The position numbers and the translations under genes were made by a program. DNA of 48,089 bases from positions 1-48,089 of the forward strand of contig CAVKWQ010000002.1 in NCBI GenBank assembly GCA_963660385.1. Direction: 5' to 3'. Positions within the stretch are counted from its first letter, which is position 1. Each line of letters begins with the position of its first letter. This document shows positions 31,891 to 40,610 of the stretch, piece after piece. This DNA is from Avelusimicrobium sp963660385. Lineage in GTDB: Bacteria > Elusimicrobiota > Elusimicrobia > Elusimicrobiales > Elusimicrobiaceae. Below the pieces are notes generated by a model. The model had not been told where the DNA came from. It made no database searches and saw only the letters and a program-made list of their open reading frames with translations.

Positions 31891-33795
31891 ATGAAGACAA
31901 AGGGAAGTCTGTTTCGCGGTTTATTTTCCAACGCGGTTTTTGTGCTGATTTTAATTTCCATTGTGCCGATGCTTATTATCGGGTATCACTTAATGGACGT
32001 GAACAGCCGCGTGCTGAAAAATGAAATTTCGCAAAAACAGCAAACGGTAGCCAGCCGTTTGGCGGCGGCGGTGCGCTTTAACATTACGCACAATACGCAG
32101 TATTTTTCCGTCTTTGTGGATTTACACAGCGATTTTGGCGGGCACAATTTTATTAACTTGGCCGATTTAAAATACCTGCGCCGGACGAATCCTTCCGTTT
32201 TGTATTTGGCGGCCTTGGACCCGGCGGGCAAGTTGTTGCTGTCCTCCGGCGAGCGGGCGGAAAACGTAAATTGGGCGCAGGAAATAAAATCCGCTTTGCA
32301 AGCGTGCGTAAAAGAGAAAAAGCCGTATTACTTGGGCGGCGTATATCCGTCCGAAGACGGGCTTTTTATGTTAATGGCGTTTCCTATCCGCCAGCGGTTA
32401 AACGACAGTCGCGTATCGGGCGTTTTGGTGGCGGAAACGGGCCTTGCGGAACTGGGGCGCACCTTGTTGCAAGTCTATCCAATGGATATGAACGCCGTGA
32501 TTGCCACGCGCGAGGGACAGATTATTTCGTTTAACGGGGCCCCCGGCGGCCTAGCCACTGATTCCCAGCCCGAAATGACGGCCCGCGTGCGCGAAATCAG
32601 CAACCTTTTGGGCAGTGCACACAGCCGGGAACTCTCGCTGGCCAACGGGGAAAAGATTTTGGTAGCCTCGGCGGAATTACCGCTTTCCGGCTGGCGCGTG
32701 TATGTGGACCAGCCCGCCGATGTAACCTTGCAGTTGCTTAAAGAAAGTACCTTCCACTCGCTGTGGGACGTAACGCTTTTGGTATTAGTAATGTTGCTGT
32801 TTGTGGTGGTGGTGAGTTATTGGGTAATTAAACCCATTACGCGCCCCTTGGAACGGTTGCGCCGGGCGGCGGTCAAACAGCGCGAAAACGGCGATTATGT
32901 CGTGCGCCAAGAGGATTTGGATATTCCCAATAACGAAATTGGCGAACTGGCACAGGCGTTTGTGGATATGTCAGGCGCGTTGCACGCACGGCGGCAGGAG
33001 TTGATTGGCGCGCAAACGGAACTGGCGCAAATGAACCAAGCGCTTGAAAAACGCGTAGAGGAGCGCACCCACGAATTAAAGGCCGCCACGCGGGAACTGG
33101 TAAAATCAGAACGCTTGGCCGCTATCGGGCAAATGGCTTCTATCATCAGCCACGAAATCCGCAATCCGTTGGCCGTTATCAGCAACGCCACGCGCCTAAT
33201 CAAAATGCTGGTGCGCACGCCGGATGCCAAGTTGCTTAAACAGTTTGGCATTATTGAGGCGGAAATTAAGCAGGCCAACAGCATTATCAGCGAGGTGTTA
33301 GGCTATGCCCGCACGCGCGATTTGATTTTAAGCACGATTGATTTGAACAGTTATCTGCGCGAAATTTTGCTCTCGTATCCGTTTATCCCGGGCATTACGG
33401 TTAAGGACGAACTGGACCCGGAATCGGTGCGTATTAAAGTGGACGCGGAGGAAATCAAACAGGCCATCCGCAACATTGTGTCCAACGCCGTGGAAGCGAT
33501 GAACGGCGGCGGTACGCTGACCGTAGGCACGAAGGTAGGCCGCCGCGTGGTGTGCATTTACATTGCCGATACGGGCCCCGGCATCAGCGAGGAAGTCCGC
33601 CATAAAATGTTTGCGCCGTTCTTTACCACCAAGGCCCGCGGAACCGGGCTTGGCTTAGCGGTTGTGGGCAAGGCCATTAGCCGCCACAAGGGCAAACTAT
33701 TTATTCAAAGTGAGGTAGGCAAGGGAACCTGCTTCCAGATTTATCTAAAAATTTATAAAAAACCCGGAGACACAAGTTATGGAGAAGCAAGTTAA
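31891..33795 (+). CDS. Membrane sensor histidine kinase
   Basis: A 634-aa kinase with TM1 (about 14-34), a dCache-like sensory domain (about 40-285), TM2 (about 292-315), HAMP (about 316-370), a coiled coil, HisKA with IISHEIRNPL (phospho-acceptor H421) and a HATPase domain with N-box NAVEAM, DTGPGIS and GTGLGLAVV. All catalytic motifs are present. A tiny in-frame-stop ORF (ATG at 31880) with AAGGA overlaps this start as ATGA. The gene overlaps the next by 17 nt. It probably begins the signalling operon that follows the Tad terminator. Confidence 0.93.
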   Translation: MKTKGSLFRGLFSNAVFVLILISIVPMLIIGYHLMDVNSRVLKNEISQKQQTVASRLAAAVRFNITHNTQYFSVFVDLHSDFGGHNFINLADLKYLRRTNPSVLYLAALDPAGKLLLSSGERAENVNWAQEIKSALQACVKEKKPYYLGGVYPSEDGLFMLMAFPIRQRLNDSRVSGVLVAETGLAELGRTLLQVYPMDMNAVIATREGQIISFNGAPGGLATDSQPEMTARVREISNLLGSAHSRELSLANGEKILVASAELPLSGWRVYVDQPADVTLQLLKESTFHSLWDVTLLVLVMLLFVVVVSYWVIKPITRPLERLRRAAVKQRENGDYVVRQEDLDIPNNEIGELAQAFVDMSGALHARRQELIGAQTELAQMNQALEKRVEERTHELKAATRELVKSERLAAIGQMASIISHEIRNPLAVISNATRLIKMLVRTPDAKLLKQFGIIEAEIKQANSIISEVLGYARTRDLILSTIDLNSYLREILLSYPFIPGITVKDELDPESVRIKVDAEEIKQAIRNIVSNAVEAMNGGGTLTVGTKVGRRVVCIYIADTGPGISEEVRHKMFAPFFTTKARGTGLGLAVVGKAISRHKGKLFIQSEVGKGTCFQIYLKIYKKPGDTSYGEAS

Positions 33796-34900
33796 AATTT
33801 TGGTAGTGGATGACGACAACAACCTGCGCGAAACGCTGGTGGATTTGCTGGAAATTGAGGGCTATAAAGTCTATCAGGCTGGCACGGCGGCGGAGTGCTT
33901 GGAACTATGCGCCAGCGAGTTTTTTAACGTGATTTTAATGGACTACAACCTGCCTGACGAAACGGGTATGGAACTCATCCGCAAAATCCGCTCCTTTAAC
34001 CAAGATACGCAGATTATTATGATTACGGCCTACGCCTCGTTAAACGCCATTATGGAGGCTATGCAGGAGTCCGTGTACGACTTTTTAATTAAGCCGGTGG
34101 ATTTTGACTATTTAAAGCGCACCATTAACCGCGCGTTGGATAAGTATTTCTTGGAGCAGAGCAACAAGGAATTACTCGCACAGTTAAAAACGCGCAACGA
34201 TGATTTGGACCGCTTGAATAATATGAAGTCCAAATTCTTTTCCATCGTGTCGCACGACTTGTCCAACTCGTTAATGACGCTTAAAATGAGTTTTGATATG
34301 CTCAAAAAGAAACTCACGCCCGATGACGACCAAAAGAAAAAAATGATGTTTATGGACGAGTCTATTGGCCAAATTGAGCATTTGATTAAGGACTTGGTGG
34401 ACTGGGCCGCTATTGAAAAGGGCAAACTGCGTATTGAAAAAGCCCGCTTTGAACTGACGGAAAGTTTAAAGAAGACGGCGGAAATCTTCCGCGCCAAGGG
34501 GGCCAAGCGCAACATCCGCGTTACGTTTGAAAGTTGCGGTGCCGTGCCCGTGTTTGCCGACGAGAAACGTATCCGCCAAGTCATCTCCAACATTTTGGAA
34601 AACGCCGTGCGCCACACGCCGGATAACGGCACAATTGAAATTGTTGTTAGCAAAATAGATGAAAAAAATGTTAAAGTGTCAGTAGCGGACTCTGGGGACG
34701 GTATTGACCCCCAGCAGGCGCCCAATTTGTTTACCAGTTTTACGCAAGTAGGCGACAAAAGCCGTGTCGGCCGCTTGGGGTTAGGCTTATCCATTGCCAA
34801 GGATATCGTCGTAAACCACGGCGGGCGCATTTGGGCCCATAGCGAGGGCCTGGGGAAAGGGGCTTCGTTTAACTTTACGCTGCCTATTATGAATTCGTAA
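33779..34900 (+). CDS. Hybrid receiver-histidine kinase, soluble
   Basis: A 373-aa protein with an N-terminal receiver domain (about 5-120; phospho-acceptor D55 in ILMDYNLPDETG, Lys in LIKPVD) joined to HisKA (SIVSHDLSNSL, H159) and a HATPase domain (NILENAVRHTPDNG, DSGDGID, RLGLGLSIA). No TM. This order (receiver first) fits a kinase that is itself controlled by phosphorylation from another kinase, most simply the overlapping upstream gene. The coupling with a NarL-type regulator downstream suggests a short relay. Confidence 0.92.
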   Translation: MEKQVKILVVDDDNNLRETLVDLLEIEGYKVYQAGTAAECLELCASEFFNVILMDYNLPDETGMELIRKIRSFNQDTQIIMITAYASLNAIMEAMQESVYDFLIKPVDFDYLKRTINRALDKYFLEQSNKELLAQLKTRNDDLDRLNNMKSKFFSIVSHDLSNSLMTLKMSFDMLKKKLTPDDDQKKKMMFMDESIGQIEHLIKDLVDWAAIEKGKLRIEKARFELTESLKKTAEIFRAKGAKRNIRVTFESCGAVPVFADEKRIRQVISNILENAVRHTPDNGTIEIVVSKIDEKNVKVSVADSGDGIDPQQAPNLFTSFTQVGDKSRVGRLGLGLSIAKDIVVNHGGRIWAHSEGLGKGASFNFTLPIMNS

Positions 34901-34927
34901 CATTTTACAACGTGTAGGGGAGTTGCT

Positions 34928-35620
34928 ATGAACAAGAAGAAAAAAGTAACGGTACTGATTGCGGACGACCAAACGCTCTTCCGGGAAGGGATTAAAGACG
35001 TATTAACCGGGGAGAAATGGATTGAAGTGGTGGGGGAAGCCGCCGACGGACTGGAAGCGGTTGCCAAGGCTAAAAAATTAAAACCCGATGTGGTTTTAAT
35101 GGATATCAAACTGCCGAAAATGGACGGTATTAACGCTACGCGCCAAATCCGCCAGCAGTGCCCCGAAGTAAACGTGCTGATGCTTTCCAGTTTTGAGGAT
35201 GAAGCACACGTCTTGGATGCTATCCAGGCGGGGGCCAACGGCTATTTGTCCAAAATGCTCCCGGCCGCCGAACTCGTCAACTCTATTAAAACTTTTACCA
35301 GCGAGGGGTTAATGATTCCCCAGCAGTTAATGGGCAAACTTCTCCACGGCCTGCGCAAAATGGGCGATAACGGTATGCCCTCCCAGGCCACGCTGACGAA
35401 GACCGAAATTAAAGTAATGGACTATTTGGGCAAAGGGTTAAGCAACAAGGAACTGGCCAAAGAGTTGGGTTGCAGCGTAAAAACGATTAAAAACCACTTA
35501 AACAGCGCTTTTCATAAATTGGGCGTAAGCAGCCGCACGGAAGCGGTGGTAAAAGCCATTGAAAAGGGACTGATTTCGTCGGAAGGCAGAACCGTGTCCG
35601 ACGATATGGACGGGGAATAA
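34928..35620 (+). CDS. NarL/FixJ-family response regulator
   Basis: A 230-aa DNA-binding regulator. Receiver about 8-123, with the acidic pair in IADDQTLFREG, phospho-acceptor D59 in LMDIKLPKMDG, and Lys in GYLSKM. The LuxR-type HTH lies at about 155-215 (LTKTEIKVMDYLGKGLSNKE, then GCSVKTIKNHLNSAF). GGGGAG precedes the start. The next gene, a Flp-like pilin, begins 3 nt after its stop, so the regulator is cotranscribed with pilus parts and may control them. A possible target site is the inverted repeat at 14643 or the one over the promoter at 37500. Confidence 0.93.
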   Translation: MNKKKKVTVLIADDQTLFREGIKDVLTGEKWIEVVGEAADGLEAVAKAKKLKPDVVLMDIKLPKMDGINATRQIRQQCPEVNVLMLSSFEDEAHVLDAIQAGANGYLSKMLPAAELVNSIKTFTSEGLMIPQQLMGKLLHGLRKMGDNGMPSQATLTKTEIKVMDYLGKGLSNKELAKELGCSVKTIKNHLNSAFHKLGVSSRTEAVVKAIEKGLISSEGRTVSDDMDGE

Positions 35621-35623
35621 TCT

Positions 35624-35797
35624 ATGCCGGTAAAGAGGCCGTCTGTTTTGTTACTGCGCCGCCGCGGGCAAGCCACTATTGAATATGTGCTTATGCTTGC
35701 CACGGTGGTGGTGGTGCTTTCGGCCTTTTTAACGGCGTTTCACACGCACATTGTGCGGTTTTTGTTTATCTTTATCGGGCAGTTACTGGCAAGTTAA
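35624..35797 (+). CDS. Second Flp-type pilin-like protein, 57 aa
   Basis: A short gene easily missed by length cut-offs. The product starts with a basic, hydrophobic leader ending RRRG15, then QATIEYVLMLATVVVV, with Glu at +5 and Tyr at +6 exactly as in Flp pilins, and has a second hydrophobic stretch to the C-terminus. It lies 3 nt after the response-regulator stop and 2 nt before the TadG-like gene. Compared with the 73-aa Flp it has a more hydrophobic C-terminal half, which may make it a minor pilin. Confidence 0.85.
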   Translation: MPVKRPSVLLLRRRGQATIEYVLMLATVVVVLSAFLTAFHTHIVRFLFIFIGQLLAS

Positions 35798-35799
35798 AA

Positions 35800-36930
35800 A
35801 TGTTTAATTGGCAGCGTATCAAACACAAACTCCAAGAGAAAAAGGCGCAAATTCTGCTGCCTTCGGTGTTGCTCGCGCCTATTTTTATCTTGGTTATCTA
35901 TTTGCTGTTTGAAACCGCCAAGGTGTCTATGGCCAAGGTGCGCGAGCAGTTTGCCTTGGATAACGCCGCCTATACGCAGGTATCTGCCGCCAGCACTTAT
36001 TTGAACGCGCTCGGTATGGTAAACGGCCCGCTCCCGTACCGTGTAATGCTTTATTACAAGGACCAGCAGGTAAACGCCACCGAAGAAGCCAAACGCCAGG
36101 GCCGCCCTGCCAAGGTTAGCGTCTTTGAACTCTTTTACCACGGCGGCGGTATTCCGGCTATCGGGCCGGATTACGAAACGGGCATTAACGCGCCGCCCCG
36201 GGCCGAATCTACCGATTGGGGCCTGCGCTATGACCCGTCTATTACCACCAAGGACGAAAACCACTATCCCCGCACGGATTGGGAAAAGGAATCGCCCAAG
36301 GAACCGTCGTCCGGCGAGTGGGTTCCGGTAATGAGCCGCGAACTGGTGGAAAATTATTACATCCCGGGCGTGGACTTTGCCAAAAACGTTATCCAATACT
36401 ATTTGGAAATGTTTTTGTATGTGGGTTCTACCTATGATTCCCAGACGTATGTGTATAAGCAAAACAGCAAAAACGCCGTTATGTACCGCTCGGTGTATTA
36501 TTTAAACGTAAGCAACTGTAAACGCTCCGATTGCGCCCGCCAAAGCGCGGCCAAACTGCGCAACTATTTGCCGCTTAACGCACAACCCTTTTACTTAAAT
36601 AACGTGCGCTTCTTCTTATCCGATTCGTCCCGTTCCGGCGCGCACTACGGCGCGTATAACTTGGATTTTAATATGGAAGAAAACGTAAAGACCAAGATGT
36701 TCCAATTTGCCTACTTGGACCCGGGCTCCCGCACGCGTTTGCGCCAGTTCGGGCACGGTATCTTGCTGAAACAAAACTATACGTTGCCGAAAAACCATTT
36801 TAATATTAACTTGGAACAAAAATATAAACCGTTTGTGCGCACCACCGTTAAATTGCAGTGCCCGCGCGCCAATAACAACTGCGTGTGGCCGAACCCGTTG
36901 CCTAAGTACAACGTAACGCTGGCGCCTTAA
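35800..36930 (+). CDS. TadG-like membrane-anchored pilus-associated protein
   Basis: A 376-aa protein with a basic N-terminus, KKAQILLPSVLLAPIFIL at the start of a single TM (about 18-40), and a ~335-residue extracytoplasmic region. The leader looks like a diverged pseudopilin: an Ala replaces the Gly before Gln, and Glu at +5 is absent, so processing may not occur. Four Cys lie in the second half (CKRSDC, CPRANNNC). Its place between a Flp-like and a TadE-like gene supports a TadG/minor pseudopilin role, though similarity is mostly in layout. Confidence 0.7.
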   Translation: MFNWQRIKHKLQEKKAQILLPSVLLAPIFILVIYLLFETAKVSMAKVREQFALDNAAYTQVSAASTYLNALGMVNGPLPYRVMLYYKDQQVNATEEAKRQGRPAKVSVFELFYHGGGIPAIGPDYETGINAPPRAESTDWGLRYDPSITTKDENHYPRTDWEKESPKEPSSGEWVPVMSRELVENYYIPGVDFAKNVIQYYLEMFLYVGSTYDSQTYVYKQNSKNAVMYRSVYYLNVSNCKRSDCARQSAAKLRNYLPLNAQPFYLNNVRFFLSDSSRSGAHYGAYNLDFNMEENVKTKMFQFAYLDPGSRTRLRQFGHGILLKQNYTLPKNHFNINLEQKYKPFVRTTVKLQCPRANNNCVWPNPLPKYNVTLAP

Positions 36931-36933
36931 TTT

Positions 36934-37482
36934 ATGATGATGAAAAACTTTTCTCTCTTTCACTCCCGCCGAGGGCAGGCCACTACCGAAGTGGTACTGC
37001 TGTTTCCTATTTTTGTTATTTTCATTTTGTTTATTATCAAAATCTTCGGCTTGCTGATTTTGAGCCAAAAAATGGAAATCGCGGGCTATTATGCCGGGCG
37101 GCGTTATCAGTTGCAGTCGCACGTTACGGACTATTACGCCAATACGTGGGATAAACGCTTTTTGCAGAAAGACATCCAAAAAAAGGTGGAAAACTACTTG
37201 GGGTTTGATAACCCCGGTATGCGGAAATTTTTGAGTTTAAACGAACTCAAACTGGACATTAACACCTCGGGCACTTGGACAAAGGTGGTTATCACCGCCC
37301 GCACGCGCCCGCCGCGGATTCGCTTTTTGTGCAAATACAACCGCGACCAAGTCTGCCAGCAGGATGCCAAATGCGTAAAAGGCTATAACTATTTATGCGA
37401 AACCGGGGGCGAGGTCGTCAGTACCAAATATGTAGGCGCGAACGAGCGTCCTTCGCCGTATCAGCGCCCGGAAGGACGGTAA
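36934..37482 (+). CDS. TadE-like pseudopilin, second copy
   Basis: A 182-aa protein with SRRG14-QATTEVVLLFPIF (Glu19 at +5) and a TM helix, then a ~140-residue extracytoplasmic domain containing four Cys near the C-terminus (CKYN, CQQDAKC, CETG). The N-terminus is a good class III prepilin signal. It ends the second block of Tad genes. A new promoter begins 18 nt after its stop. Confidence 0.85.
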   Translation: MMMKNFSLFHSRRGQATTEVVLLFPIFVIFILFIIKIFGLLILSQKMEIAGYYAGRRYQLQSHVTDYYANTWDKRFLQKDIQKKVENYLGFDNPGMRKFLSLNELKLDINTSGTWTKVVITARTRPPRIRFLCKYNRDQVCQQDAKCVKGYNYLCETGGEVVSTKYVGANERPSPYQRPEGR

Positions 37483-37491
37483 CGGTATAGG

Positions 37492-37528
37492 AAATACCCT
37501 TGACAAGGGGGTATTTTCTGCCTATACT
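37492..37528 (+). promoter_or_regulatory. Strong sigma70-type promoter with overlapping inverted repeat
   Basis: TTGACA (37500-37505) and TATACT (37523-37528) are separated by exactly 17 bp, close to the ideal. CCCTT-GAC-AAGGG (37497-37509) is a perfect palindrome over the -35 box. It is extended by AAATA (37492-37496) and TATTT (37512-37516) with a GG bulge. A protein bound here would block RNA polymerase. Transcription would start near 37535 and give a ~85-nt leader to the gene at 37620. Confidence 0.85.
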
Positions 37529-37619
37529 AAAAGTAGGTAAATGTAACTCTGTGTTTGAGCGCGCCCTTGGGGTGCGGGTCAACAAGAGTAGTTTTTATTA
37601 TTATGTTAAGGGGTTTTGT

Positions 37620-39095
37620 ATGTTTAAGTTAAAACCGGGAAATGTCTTCCAAAAGATGAATAAAATGGACCGCAAACAGGCCTATACCTTGGGGGCGATT
37701 GTGGTGGTGGTGTTTGTGGCGTTAATTACAATGGCTTCCTTTTTTGGCAAGGCGGATGATTCGTCCTTTGAGGATTATAATTCCCGCGGGTACGATTTGG
37801 CGCAAATGCCCTTTGTAAACGACGAGGCCGAAGAATATTTGTTAGCCTCCAAATATCCCGATATGCAGGGCAACAATTCTACTATGCTTTACAGTTCGTC
37901 CGAAAAAGAGGAACGCCAGGCGGAAGATGCCGCACAGGCCGAGGAAGAAGCGGCCACTAGCGATACCTTGGCAGATTCCTCGTCTGCGGATTCGTCTTAT
38001 CCCGGCTATTCCGGGCGCGGTTATTCGGGCCGCGGCGGCGCCAGAACGCCTACGCAAATCGGCCAGTTGGGTTCGGCCAGTATGCGGGGCACGGGCGGAA
38101 GCGGTATCAGCGCCACTTGGGGCGCGCCCAAAGGGGACTTTTCTCCCTATAAAAGCCAAGATAAAGGTACCGAAGCGCCCTTGCAGTTAAAGAACACGGA
38201 CGCCAAAAAGGCCTTGTCCCAGTTTGCGCGCGGCAGTGCGGCGGCGGCCGGGTTAAAGGACGGCAAAAGTATCAACGCCAAACGTGCGTTAATGGGCGCC
38301 GGGATTAAAGGCAGTGAAGCCTTTTCCGAAACAGGCTCGGTGGATTTGAGCAAAGCGGGGGGCCTTAATTTGGATACCAACGCCCCCGTGTCGTCTGCCG
38401 ATTTGAGCAATTTGGATAAAAAGATTGACGATGCAGCAAAAAAAGGTAAAGACGAAAAGAAGAAAGAGGAAGAAAATTTAGGCAAGTCCTTTGGTACTGA
38501 GTTGTGGCAAAAGGTACTTACCGCAGCGGTAGATTTTGGTATGCAGAAATTAAGCCAAGGCGTAGATATGTGGATTGCCAATGGGGCGGCAAAACGCGCG
38601 GGCAATAAATACTCGGCTGAGGTTGGCAGAGAAATTTTAAATAAAGATTTTAAGGATTTAACGGCAGAAGAAAGAAGTCTCTATGCTTCTGCTGTTAATA
38701 AACCTGTAACCGAACTTCCGAAAGAGGGTTCTACCCGTTCGTTTTATCGGGAACAACAGCCGGCTACCTCGTCCAAAAGTTCCAGCAGTACAAGGTCGTC
38801 GTCCGGTTCTGACAGAAGTACCTCTTCGTCTTCTGGGGAAAAGGATACTGCCCAAACTTATCAGGAAATACAAAAACAAGAACGTCAGGAAGAACGTTCC
38901 TTTGGTAGGTCTATTAACTGGGCCACGCAGTCCGGGGCTATGGCGGACCGCTACCAAGCCGAGCGTGATTCAGCATATAATGCGTATGATAAGTCCAGCA
39001 AACGGACGGTGTTTGGTATCAGTTCGTACGGTAAGGATGATAAGGATAAAAAAGATAATAAGGACAAAAAGTCTGATAAAAAAGATAATGAGTAA
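37620..39095 (+). CDS. Membrane-anchored low-complexity protein, family not recognised
   Basis: About 491 aa from the ATG at 37620, which has AAGGGG upstream and lies downstream of the promoter. An upstream in-frame TTG at 37500 falls in the -35 box and is rejected. One TM (about 23-43) is followed by a long region rich in Ser, Ala, Gly, Glu and Lys, including SGRGYSGRGG, runs of Ser (SSSSTRSSSGS) and a Lys/Asp-rich end. No catalytic motif or repeat of known type is seen. Predicted topology is a cytoplasmic N-terminus with the bulk in the periplasm. It is the first of six unassigned genes after the pilus operon. Confidence 0.75.
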   Translation: MFKLKPGNVFQKMNKMDRKQAYTLGAIVVVVFVALITMASFFGKADDSSFEDYNSRGYDLAQMPFVNDEAEEYLLASKYPDMQGNNSTMLYSSSEKEERQAEDAAQAEEEAATSDTLADSSSADSSYPGYSGRGYSGRGGARTPTQIGQLGSASMRGTGGSGISATWGAPKGDFSPYKSQDKGTEAPLQLKNTDAKKALSQFARGSAAAAGLKDGKSINAKRALMGAGIKGSEAFSETGSVDLSKAGGLNLDTNAPVSSADLSNLDKKIDDAAKKGKDEKKKEEENLGKSFGTELWQKVLTAAVDFGMQKLSQGVDMWIANGAAKRAGNKYSAEVGREILNKDFKDLTAEERSLYASAVNKPVTELPKEGSTRSFYREQQPATSSKSSSSTRSSSGSDRSTSSSSGEKDTAQTYQEIQKQERQEERSFGRSINWATQSGAMADRYQAERDSAYNAYDKSSKRTVFGISSYGKDDKDKKDNKDKKSDKKDNE

Positions 39096-39141
39096 TTTTA
39101 AATGCACTTATAAAATTTAGTTTTTAAGTTAGGAGGAATTT

Positions 39142-40569
39142 ATGAATATCTTTAAATGGCTGACAGGCCGGGCCGGAAAAATGGCTCTTTCCGCCGCGCA
39201 AGCGGTGGGGCTTTCCGCCGTGGTGGGGGTGGCGGGGATTGCCGCTTGGCAATATTTGGATACGCCCTCCGACAACACGGCCTTCAATCCCGCCGCCCAG
39301 TACGACCCGGGCGAGGTGGTGTATGTCGCCGGGGCTTCGGGCGGTTCCTATGGGGCCAATGGCGAGGTGGAATCCGCTTTCCGCGCCAAACCCTCCAAGG
39401 CGATTGAAATGACCGAAAAAATGACCTTGGCGCAAAAACAGGCGCAGGCTATGGAGGACGATGTAATTCCCTCTGTGTCCGTGTCTCCCACGCCGTCCGC
39501 CTACCAAATGGGCGCAACCGAAGGCTTGGGGATGAACGCCAACGACGGCAAAGGGGAAAGTTTGGAAGGCAACCCCTTGGCGGCTATACAGGGCACTATG
39601 AACGGTATGAAGGACGTTATCAGCCGTGCGCAAGAGCAAGCCCAAGCGCAGGCCAATGCACAGGGTGAAGCAGGCAAGCCGGGGGCTCCTACCTTGGCGA
39701 GCGCCAAACGCACTAGCGCAGGCTCCTCTAACGCGGGGCACGGTCAGGCGTTTAATTCCTCCTTTGTAATTCAGGACAGCGGCAAATCCGCCAGTTCCCG
39801 CGCCTCGGCCGCGGCAGGCTCGCCCGAAGAAGCAGGCAACATTTTTGTTTCCGCGCAAGCGCAGGCCAACCGCACAGTAGAGGGGATGCAAATGCGTTCC
39901 CGCTCCAATTTTGGCCCGGGCAATAACTCCTTGGGCGCGGATAAAGATTTGTCCGTTGGCGATGCTCGTTCGTCCAAAGAGGGGAAGGATTTAGTCTTTA
40001 TTCAAAAGCGTTCCGCCGATGCGGCCCGCAACCGCAACCGCTCCGCCAACGAAGGCTCCCGCGCGTTCTTGGCCAGCACCAAGGTTTCTGGCGGTATGCG
40101 TATTGTGGGCGACACCGTGGCTATCGGCCAAGGGCAGGGCTCCAAAGATTTTGACAATGTGCACGAAGCCAACTTGCGCGGTATCGGCAGTTGGACCCAA
40201 AGCGCGGTGGACGAAGCCACCCAGCGTATGATTGACCGCCAAAATCTGCAAAAATGGCTCTGGCGTGCGATTGGTACCTGCTTGGCCGCAATGATTGCGA
40301 TTCCTCTGTTAAAGCACTCTCTTTGGGGTATTATTGCGGCCGTTGCGGTTTCTGTGGCAGCCTTGGCTGTTGCTGCTATGGCGTTTGTTAAAGGTGCTCA
40401 ATTCGCTCACAAATGGGGCGGATCGGGTATGTCCACAGCGGTAATGATAGTAGGGGGCTTTATGGTTGCTGGCATTGCCGCGGCTTGGGTGCTCCGGTAT
40501 GCTGCTAAAAATTTCTTTGAGAACGTTTCCAAAAAATTGGGTCTTACAAAAGTAAAAGTGAAAAAATAA
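39142..40569 (+). CDS. Paralogue 1 of a membrane protein pair (N-terminal TM, three C-terminal TMs)
   Basis: A 475-aa protein of unknown family. It starts MNIFKWL, has one N-terminal hydrophobic segment (about 17-36), a long Ala/Ser/Gly/Gln region, and a conserved block near residues 280-323 containing FIQKRSADAARN, NEGSRAFLA and GGMRIVG. A predicted coiled or helical stretch and three TMs (about 373-455) follow. The same blocks and layout recur in the protein at 40895. AGGAGG lies 6 nt before the ATG. No enzyme motif is visible. Repeated TM and low-complexity design suggests a structural envelope component. Confidence 0.78.
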   Translation: MNIFKWLTGRAGKMALSAAQAVGLSAVVGVAGIAAWQYLDTPSDNTAFNPAAQYDPGEVVYVAGASGGSYGANGEVESAFRAKPSKAIEMTEKMTLAQKQAQAMEDDVIPSVSVSPTPSAYQMGATEGLGMNANDGKGESLEGNPLAAIQGTMNGMKDVISRAQEQAQAQANAQGEAGKPGAPTLASAKRTSAGSSNAGHGQAFNSSFVIQDSGKSASSRASAAAGSPEEAGNIFVSAQAQANRTVEGMQMRSRSNFGPGNNSLGADKDLSVGDARSSKEGKDLVFIQKRSADAARNRNRSANEGSRAFLASTKVSGGMRIVGDTVAIGQGQGSKDFDNVHEANLRGIGSWTQSAVDEATQRMIDRQNLQKWLWRAIGTCLAAMIAIPLLKHSLWGIIAAVAVSVAALAVAAMAFVKGAQFAHKWGGSGMSTAVMIVGGFMVAGIAAAWVLRYAAKNFFENVSKKLGLTKVKVKK

Positions 40570-40610
40570 GGTTTCTTTTGTAAAGATGTTTTGAGAGTGA
40601 TATTTTAACT

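Noticed and set aside
37500..37619. 40-codon upstream extension of the 37620 gene from a TTG
   Set aside because: The TTG is the first three bases of the -35 box, so this region is not even transcribed from that promoter. The ATG at 37620 has a ribosome site.
40578..40606. TTGTAA-17-TATTTT as a promoter for the 90-aa gene
   Set aside because: The -10 box is only 4 nt from the start codon, so the transcript would begin inside the gene.
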